The translations under genes and the position numbers were made by a program. 64,000 nucleotides of DNA from Microbacterium suaedae (lineage in GTDB: Bacteria > Actinomycetota > Actinomycetes > Actinomycetales > Microbacteriaceae): assembly GCF_003254645.1 (NCBI RefSeq), contig NZ_PNFD01000001.1, forward strand, positions 1,178,001 to 1,242,000, read 5' to 3'. Within the stretch, counting starts at the first letter, position 1; the number at the start of each line of letters is the position of its first letter. Shown here one piece after another: positions 58,687-64,000 of the stretch. The notes under the pieces were generated by a model. It worked only from the letters and a program-made list of their open reading frames with translations. It did no database searches and had not been told where the DNA came from.

Positions 58687-58877
58687 GTGTCGTCTTCAGA
58701 GAAGCACGAAAGGATCCTTGCCCTGCTCGACGAGGTCAGCGGCGTCCGGATCCTCGCTCGGGAACGGGATGTGAGCTCCTCGAATGAGGTGGGTCGACGT
58801 CGGTGGCACGCGGAATCCCCGTCACAACCGGTCACAGACTTCGGCGTGTGTTCGGTCGATTCGGTAAGAATGTGCGG

Positions 58878-59792
58878 GTGAGTGAAACGCGAGTCCGTCC
58901 GACCTGGATCTCTGGCGTCGTCGGACTCTTCGGAGTCGCGGCGCTCGTCCTCGTCGCCTGGTGCCTCGTGTTCGCCACGCGCGCGCTGCTCGCGACGGAT
59001 CCGCTCGTGGCGTTCGTCGAACGATTCCCGGGCGGCGCGCCGATCCTCGACTCCACCCCCGAGGGGATCCCGGCGTTCGTCTCGTGGACCCACTTCCTCA
59101 ATGCGTTCTTCCTCGTGCTCATCATCCGCACGGGCATTCGCACGCGCACGGAGAAGCGGGCGGGCGGCCTGTGGTCGTCGCGGCGCGTGAAGAAGCGGCG
59201 CATGTCGCTCGCCCTCTGGGGCCACATCGCCGTCGACGTGCTGTGGCTCGTCAACGGCATCGTCTATGTCGTCCTGCTCATCGCCAGCGGACACTGGGCG
59301 CGCATCGTGCCGACGAGCTGGGAGGTCATCCCGAACGCCGTCTCGGTGCTGCTCCAGTACATCTCGCTCGACTGGCCGACCGAGAACAGCTGGGTGAGCT
59401 ACAACGCCCTGCAGCAGCTGAGCTACGTCGCGATCGTCTTCGTCGCGTCGCCCGTCGCGGCCGTCACGGGCTTCCGGCTCAGCACCTTCTACCCGAAGGG
59501 CGAGGCGTGGCAGCGCGCCCTCCCCGACACGGTCGCGAAGGCACTGCACTATCCGACGATGCTGTTCTTCGTCGCGTTCGTCATCGTGCACGTGGGCCTC
59601 GTCCTCGCGACGGGCGCCCTGCGCAATCTCGGCCACATGTACGCGGGCACGGATCAGGTGAGCTGGACCGGATTCTGGATCTTCGCCGCCACCGTCGTGA
59701 TCATGGTCGCGGGCTGGCGCGCCGCCGTCCGCGACGACTGGATCGCGCGCCCCGCGAAGTGGTTCGGCGACGTGCGCCTCATGAAGCGCTGA
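58878..59792 (+). CDS. Cytochrome-b/b6-like multi-helix membrane protein
   Basis: A 304-residue membrane protein with five or six helices: SGVVGLFGVAALVLVAWCLV, THFLNAFFLVLIIRTGIR, ALWGHIAVDVLWLVNGIVYV, NALQQLSYVAIVFVASPVAA, TMLFFVAFVIVHVGLVLATG and GFWIFAATVVIMVAGWRAA. Histidines in THFLN, GHIAVD, HYPT and VHVGL could bind two hemes as in di-heme cytochrome b561-type proteins. Partners may be a molybdopterin oxidoreductase, but none is adjacent. GTG 58878 is chosen because -10-like TAAGAAT lies 7 bases upstream (leaderless); GTG 58872 is an in-frame alternative. Confidence 0.75.
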   Translation: MSETRVRPTWISGVVGLFGVAALVLVAWCLVFATRALLATDPLVAFVERFPGGAPILDSTPEGIPAFVSWTHFLNAFFLVLIIRTGIRTRTEKRAGGLWSSRRVKKRRMSLALWGHIAVDVLWLVNGIVYVVLLIASGHWARIVPTSWEVIPNAVSVLLQYISLDWPTENSWVSYNALQQLSYVAIVFVASPVAAVTGFRLSTFYPKGEAWQRALPDTVAKALHYPTMLFFVAFVIVHVGLVLATGALRNLGHMYAGTDQVSWTGFWIFAATVVIMVAGWRAAVRDDWIARPAKWFGDVRLMKR

Positions 59793-59901
59793 AGCGCCGC
59801 GTGTGCTCGATCGCATCTGACCCGACGTCGATTCCGGCAACGCGTGACGCACCTGCGCCTGCACGAGCGCCGAGCATCAGGACGAACGCAAGGAGCCGCG
59901 C

Positions 59902-60768
59902 GTGAACACAGCAGTCATCACCGGTGGCGCCGGCGGAATGGGCCTCGCGACCGCCAGGTTACTCGGCCGCGACCATCGGATCGTGATCGCCGATCTCGGT
60001 CAGGATCGGATCGATGCCGCTGTCGACCAGCTGACCGCCCTCGGGATCACAGCATCAGGGATCGAGTGCGACGTCACCGATGAACAGTCGGTCCTCGATC
60101 TCCTGCGCAACGCCGCTCCCGACGGGCATCGCGTGCGCGCCGTCGTCCACACTGCCGGAGTGAGCCCGCAGATGGGCCAGCCCGCAAAGATCGTCGAGAT
60201 CAACTCCATCGGCACGGTGAACGTCGCGCGGTGTTTCCACCCGCTCGCCCAGGACGGCGACGCGCTGGTCAACGTCGCGTCTTTCGCAGGGCACGCGCTG
60301 CCCGCCATTCTCGTCCCGTCTCGCAGCTTTCCGTGGGCCGAGACGGACCCGGCCCGGTTCGTGAAGGCGATCGTACGCCGGGCTGGCATCGTCGGGCGCC
60401 GCCGGCATTCCGGCTTCGCTTATGCGATCAGCAAGGCGTTCGTCATCTGGTACAGCGCGCGGCTGGCCGCCCCCTTCGGTGCGCGCGGGGCACGGGTGGT
60501 GTCGGTGTCGCCCGGGAGCTTCGACACAGCCATGGGCCGACTCGAAGCGGACCATGGCGCCGCCGACCTCCTCAAGGTCGCTGCCCTCGATCGCTTCGGG
60601 TCTGCGGACGAGATCGCCGCCGTCCTGGCATTCTGCGCGGGGCGGGCGCCCGGCTACCTCACCGGCACGGACATCCTGGTCGACGGCGGGACCCGCGCCG
60701 GACAGCGCACCGGAAGGCGCCACTCCATCCTGTCCCGCCCCAAGCATGGACTACGCCAGAGCACATGA
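59902..60768 (+). CDS. SDR-family oxidoreductase
   Basis: A 288-residue short-chain dehydrogenase. TGGAGGMG (residues 7-14) and Asp in VIADLGQ indicate NAD(H). NSIG and VNVASFAGH precede the catalytic Tyr-Lys in YAISK (about residues 173-177). The C-terminus reaches TGTDILVDGGTR and then a basic tail. The insert of about 25 residues before YAISK (SRSFPWAETDPARFVKAIV) is typical of SDRs that act on larger alcohols. GTG start with AAGGAG eight bases upstream. It appears to be a single-gene unit; substrate unknown. Confidence 0.85.
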   Translation: MNTAVITGGAGGMGLATARLLGRDHRIVIADLGQDRIDAAVDQLTALGITASGIECDVTDEQSVLDLLRNAAPDGHRVRAVVHTAGVSPQMGQPAKIVEINSIGTVNVARCFHPLAQDGDALVNVASFAGHALPAILVPSRSFPWAETDPARFVKAIVRRAGIVGRRRHSGFAYAISKAFVIWYSARLAAPFGARGARVVSVSPGSFDTAMGRLEADHGAADLLKVAALDRFGSADEIAAVLAFCAGRAPGYLTGTDILVDGGTRAGQRTGRRHSILSRPKHGLRQST

Positions 60769-60813
60769 CATGACATGCGCGCTCGCGCAGAACGTGTGCG
60801 TTCGCGGGTTGGA

Positions 60814-61683
60814 TCATCGCTCGAGCCGCACGGGACCCCCGAGGCGGGCGAGCTTGTCGGGGTTGCGCACGTAGTAGATCGCGGTGATGCGGCCGCCCGC
60901 GACGTCGACGGTCACGGCGCCGTCGGGTTCGCCGTCGAGCAGCACGCGGATTCCCGCGCGACCGTTGATCTCGTCGACGACGAGCGTCGTCCCGGGATTC
61001 TTCTCGATGAGCCCGACGATGAAACGCAACACCTTCTCCGCGCCGTGGATGGGGCGCCGCGACGCCGTGACCCGGCCGCCACCGTCCGCGATCAGGACGA
61101 CCCCGGGCGCCAGGACCTCCATGAGAGATCCGACATCGCCCGTCGTCGAGGCGCGACGGAACAGTTCGAGGACGGCCGCCGCCTCGCTGGATCCGACCTC
61201 GACGCGCGGTCGTCGGGCGCGTACGTGCTCGCGCGCGCGGTGCGCGATCTGCCGAACGGTCGCCGGCGCGCGATCGACCGCCTCGGCGATCTCGTCGTAG
61301 CCGAAGTCGAACACCTCACGCAACACGAACACGGCGCGCTCGACAGGGCCGAGCGTCTCCAGCACGAGCATCATGGCCGTCGAGACGCTCTCGGACAGCA
61401 CGGCGTCCTCGGCGACATCGCCTGTGGTGAGCAGGGGCTCCGGCAGCCACGGCCCGACATACTCCTCGCGGCGCCGGCTCACGGCGCGCACGCGGTTGAG
61501 GGCCTGGCGCGTCGCGATCCGCGCAAGATAGGCGCGCGCGTCACGCACGGATCCGCGGTCCGCGTCGTTCCAGCGGATCCACGATTCCTGGACGACGTCC
61601 TCCGCGTCGCTGACGGATCCGAGGATCTCGTACGCGATCGTGAACAGCAGCCGGCGATGATCGGTGAATGCGTCTCCGCTCAT
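60814..61683 (-). CDS. ECF41-family sigma factor with C-terminal SnoaL-like domain
   Basis: A 289-residue extracytoplasmic-function sigma factor (SigJ/ECF41 type). Sigma region 2 is at residues 5-75 (LLFTIAYEILGSVSDAEDVVQ, split for length), region 4 at 110-160 (VFVLREVFDFGYDEIAEAV). The hallmark linker WLPEP (about residue 79) and C-terminal motifs DGGGR and NPDKL mark the regulatory SnoaL-fold extension that replaces an anti-sigma factor. It starts 10 bases after a carboxymuconolactone-decarboxylase-family gene, the standard ECF41 partner, and probably autoregulates this pair. Confidence 0.92.
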   Translation of the reverse strand: MSGDAFTDHRRLLFTIAYEILGSVSDAEDVVQESWIRWNDADRGSVRDARAYLARIATRQALNRVRAVSRRREEYVGPWLPEPLLTTGDVAEDAVLSESVSTAMMLVLETLGPVERAVFVLREVFDFGYDEIAEAVDRAPATVRQIAHRAREHVRARRPRVEVGSSEAAAVLELFRRASTTGDVGSLMEVLAPGVVLIADGGGRVTASRRPIHGAEKVLRFIVGLIEKNPGTTLVVDEINGRAGIRVLLDGEPDGAVTVDVAGGRITAIYYVRNPDKLARLGGPVRLER

Positions 61684-61693
61684 GCGTTCGACG

Positions 61694-62272
61694 CTACGCG
61701 GCGGTGGCGGGCGCGGCGAGAGGAAGCTCGCACACGTCCGAGTAGCCCTGGCTCTCGAGTCCTGCCGCGGCGTTGAAGCGCGAGCGCATGTTCTCGAGCG
61801 CGACGAGCTGGGTCAGCTCGACCATGGCGGGAGCGCCGAGAGCGTCGAGCAGACGCGCGGACAGTTCGTCGGTCACCGTGGGCGGCGTAGCCGTCATCGC
61901 CTCGGCGTACTCCAGCACGTCGCGCTCGAGCGGCGTGAACACGTCACTTTCGCGCCACCGCGGCACCTCGCGCACCTTCGTCAGGTCAAGCCCCTCGTTG
62001 TGTGCCAGGAAGTAGCCGAAGTCGAGACACCAGCTGCATCCGATGGATCCGGCCGACGCCATCTCGGCGTACGACCCGAGCTGCGGATCAAGCTGGTTCC
62101 ACTTCGCGGCGTTGCGCTCGATGCCGAGCGCGCCGTTCATCACGCGCCGGTTGTGCCAGAGCACATAGGCGTTGTCGGGGATCTTCCCCCACATCCGCTT
62201 CACGGCGAACGTCAGGACGGCACCGTAGAGCCCCGTGATGCGGGCCTTCGGGATGCGGAATCGGCTGGGCAT
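61694..62272 (-). CDS. Carboxymuconolactone-decarboxylase/AhpD-family protein, ECF41 partner
   Basis: A 192-residue helical protein with the AhpD-like redox motif Glu70 ... CSWC (Cys79, Cys82) ... His91, that is YAEMASAGSIGCSWCLDFGY then FLAH. Members reduce peroxides or act on small electrophiles. In most ECF41 loci this family is the only known target of the sigma factor. ATG 62272 has GAAGGAG upstream. The ECF41 gene follows by 10 bases. A promoter match is at 62319-62348. Confidence 0.9.
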   Translation of the reverse strand: MPSRFRIPKARITGLYGAVLTFAVKRMWGKIPDNAYVLWHNRRVMNGALGIERNAAKWNQLDPQLGSYAEMASAGSIGCSWCLDFGYFLAHNEGLDLTKVREVPRWRESDVFTPLERDVLEYAEAMTATPPTVTDELSARLLDALGAPAMVELTQLVALENMRSRFNAAAGLESQGYSDVCELPLAAPATAA

Positions 62273-62318
62273 GGGGTTCTCCTTCGCGATCCGGGGCCCG
62301 GTCGGCCCCTCCTGCCCA

Positions 62319-62348
62319 TACGACACCGCTCGCCCGCTGAGTGTGACA
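62319..62348 (-). promoter_or_regulatory. Putative ECF41-dependent promoter
   Basis: On the minus strand, -35-like TGTCACA (62342-62348), 16 bases, then TGTCGTA (62319-62325), about 47 bases before the carboxymuconolactone-decarboxylase-family start. TGTCACA is the recorded ECF41 -35 element; the -10 match (CGT core) is looser. Confidence 0.6.
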
Positions 62349-62374
62349 GCACCCGCGAAGATCCCTCCGCTGGG

Positions 62375-63480
62375 CGGCCGCACGGGGTGGGCAGCCCTCA
62401 CACTCGGGAGGAGAACCACACCCCGGAGGGCCCACAGGTGGGCTTCCCCCCTCCCGAACGCACTTACCCTCCCGTATGTGCGGGAGTCCCCTCCCCTGTG
62501 TGCGACTCCCCGCCCGGGCACGACTCCCCTCCCGTGTGCGACTCCCCGCCCGGGTGCAGCTCCCTTCCCGGGTGCAGCTCCCTTCCCGGGTGCAGCTCAT
62601 CCCCCGGACACGGCCGCTCCCCGGTGCGGATCCCCCGCCCAGGTGCTGGGGCCCCGCCACGCCAGAGAACGTCCCGGGCACAGCCTCCACGGCGATACCT
62701 CCGCTAAGCCACCGCATGGCGAACACCCCTCGCACCCGGGAGGAGAACTACACCCTGGAGGACCCACAGGTGGACCTCGCACCTCCCGAGCGCACATCCC
62801 CTCCCATGCGTGAGGGAATCCCCTCCCCTATGTACGACTCCCCGCCCGGGCACGGCTCCTCGGAAACATCTCCGTGTGCGACCGCACGGGTGGGCAGCCC
62901 TCACACTCGGGAGGAGAATCACACCCCGGAGGAGCCACCGGCGGATCTCGCACCTCCCGAACGCACATCCCCTCCCAGGCGTGAGCGAATCTCCTCCCGT
63001 ATGTGCGGCTCCCGGCCCGGGCACGGCTCCTCCCAGGTGCTGGCCCCGCCACAGAGCCTCCCGGGCACAGCCTCCACGGCGATACCTCCGCTGAGCCACC
63101 GGACGGCGAACACCCCTCGCACCCGGGAGGAGAATCACACCCTGGAGGACCCACAGGTGGACCTCCCCCTCCCGACCGCACATCCCCTCCCGGGCATGAG
63201 GGGATCTCCTCCCCTATGTGCGACTCCCCGCCCGGGCACGGCCCCTCCCAGGTGCGGCTCCCCTCCCAACTGCCGGCCCCGCCACAGAGCCTCCCGGGCA
63301 CAGCCTCCACCGCGATACCTCCGCTGCACCACCACACGGCGAACACCCCTCACACTCGGGAGGAGAATCACACCCCGGAGGACCCACAGGTGGACCTCCC
63401 CCTCCCGAACGCACATCTCCTCCCGGGTGCGAGCGAATCTCCTCCCTCCCGCAGCGGATCCCCACCCAGCACAGACCCAT
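62375..63480. repeat. 1.1-kb non-coding region of degenerate GC-rich repeats
   Basis: Between the ECF41 promoter and the nitronate monooxygenase gene, 62349-63574 holds no convincing gene. Five copies of a unit that starts with GGGAGGAGAA (62406, 62738, 62909, 63125, 63358) continue through CACACC(C/T)(C/T)GGAGG and GGTGG(A/G). A second 25-base unit (CAGCCTCCACGGCGATACC and six more bases) recurs at 62681, 63068 and 63301. An 18-bp unit (CCCGGGTGCAGCTCCCTT) repeats in tandem from 62549. Spacing is irregular (170-390 bp). The plus strand is very C-rich with CTCCC runs; the minus strand is G-rich. Open frames here are artefacts of composition. Confidence 0.85.
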
Positions 63481-63574
63481 GACGCGGATCCGCCCCCAGG
63501 CACAGATTCTCCCGAGTGCCGTGCGCCATCCTCCGCTGCGCACCGCAACGTGCGCGTCCCGGCGCCGGCTCACC

Positions 63575-64000
63575 TCACGGAACGAGGGCTGCGAGGATCT
63601 CCGCGACGGGTGCTTCGCGAGACGCGCGCCACCCGCGGCCCGCCCACAGATGGAGGTGCTCGGCATCGCCTTCGGCAGCGGCGGCGGCGCGAAGCGGCCT
63701 CGTGAGGTGGTGGATCGCGGGGTATCCGCTCGGCGCATCGGCGTCGTGCGCGTCGACGAAAGCATTGCGGAGAGCCCGCGCGTACCGCCCCGTGAACGCG
63801 CGGGTGAGGACCGTCTCGTCGAACCGCGGATCCTCGAGGGCGGCGCGGTGCGTCGACGACGTCCCGCTCTCGGCCGCGCGAAGGAGCGCCGTGCCGACGG
63901 CGACGGCGTCAGTGCCCGAGCCGAGGAGCTCAGCGACCTCGGCCGAGGAGGAGATCCCACCCGCGGCAACGATCGGCACGCCTGTTTCGGCCGCGATCTC
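63575..64000 (-). CDS. Nitronate monooxygenase family protein, N-terminus beyond the right window edge
   Basis: The last 141 residues of an FMN-dependent 2-nitropropane dioxygenase/nitronate monooxygenase. VPIVAAGGISSSAEVAELLGSG and DAVAVGTALLRAAESGTS form the flavin-phosphate-binding end of the TIM barrel, and HLHLWAGRGWRASREAPVAEI is the usual C-terminus. The frame is open to base 64000, so the start and catalytic His are outside. It oxidises alkyl nitronates to carbonyl compounds and nitrite. It is transcribed toward the repeat region. Confidence 0.88.
   Translation of the reverse strand, partial: EIAAETGVPIVAAGGISSSAEVAELLGSGTDAVAVGTALLRAAESGTSSTHRAALEDPRFDETVLTRAFTGRYARALRNAFVDAHDADAPSGYPAIHHLTRPLRAAAAAEGDAEHLHLWAGRGWRASREAPVAEILAALVP

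Noticed and set aside
58687..58881. 64-codon frame with a GTG start inside the terminator stem
   Set aside because: It begins in the hairpin, overlaps the promoter and start of the next gene, and has no recognisable features.
62540..63480. CRISPR array
   Set aside because: Repeats are of several kinds, degenerate and irregularly spaced (170-390 bp), with no uniform spacers and no cas genes.
62476..63705. A 409-codon plus-strand frame and several repetitive minus-strand frames in the repeat region
   Set aside because: Low-complexity Pro/Arg/Ser or Gly/Arg/Glu products that shift frame between repeat copies; no ribosome-binding site or conserved domain.
1..64000. tRNA or rRNA genes, IS elements, prophage or integrase genes
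   Set aside because: Looked for transposase, integrase and tRNA-like cloverleaf sequence on both strands; found none I could support.

Overview
The window is high-GC DNA with dense operons, 4-base start/stop overlaps (ATGA, GTGA, TGATG), GTG starts, leaderless promoters, coenzyme F420 genes, an ECF41 sigma factor and LAATG-type cell-wall sorting signals. This points to an actinobacterium, most likely in the Microbacteriaceae (Microbacterium-like). That placement is inferred from gene content; no rRNA or tRNA gene is present to confirm it.

About 48 kb of the window is a series of carbohydrate-use loci. (1) 1-3657: a sulfatase (cut by the window edge), a LacI regulator and a GPH-type sugar symporter, behind a double LacI operator. 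(2) 3671-14329: a probable nine-gene leftward operon. It encodes a peptide-type ABC transporter, a GH3 glycosidase fused in frame to a TetR regulator, and the gentisate ring-cleavage pathway (gentisate dioxygenase, fumarylpyruvate hydrolase, maleylpyruvate isomerase, flavin reductase). The arrangement suggests import and hydrolysis of a plant phenolic glycoside, then ring cleavage of the aglycone. A second cytoplasmic sulfatase is divergent from it and a GH2 enzyme follows. (3) 18748-28017: a GntR regulator divergent from a D-apionate/C4-ketose operon whose order fits lerK-derI-lerI-oiaC-apnO-SDR-apnL-nucleoside-hydrolase-like. (4) 28079-35516: a second peptide-type ABC transporter, a TetR regulator and a DUF1593 protein whose promoter carries the same 21-bp sequence found in front of lerK. 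(5) 35637-48422: a rhamnose-type ABC transporter, an ATPase-less CUT1 sugar transporter, a GH78 alpha-L-rhamnosidase and two LacI regulators. Apiose, rhamnose, sulfated sugars and phenolics together suggest a life on plant or algal glycosides.

From 48.5 kb on the content is general metabolism: an ornithine aminotransferase/dimethylargininase pair, a GNAT, CofE (F420), two surface phosphate-scavenging proteins (5'-nucleotidase and a choice-of-anchor I protein), each behind a direct-repeat PHO box, a TetR/Ddn-like/MDR cluster with tandem palindromic operators, a cytochrome-b-like membrane protein, an SDR, and an ECF41 sigma factor with its carboxymuconolactone-decarboxylase-family partner. A 1.1-kb non-coding region of degenerate GC-rich repeats (about 62.38-63.48 kb) separates these from a nitronate monooxygenase cut by the right edge.

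The items most worth a second look are the GH3-TetR fusion, the apionate operon with two nucleoside-hydrolase-fold enzymes tied to it by an identical operator (candidate apiofuranosidases), the phenolic-glycoside operon, and the repeat region at 62.4-63.5 kb.
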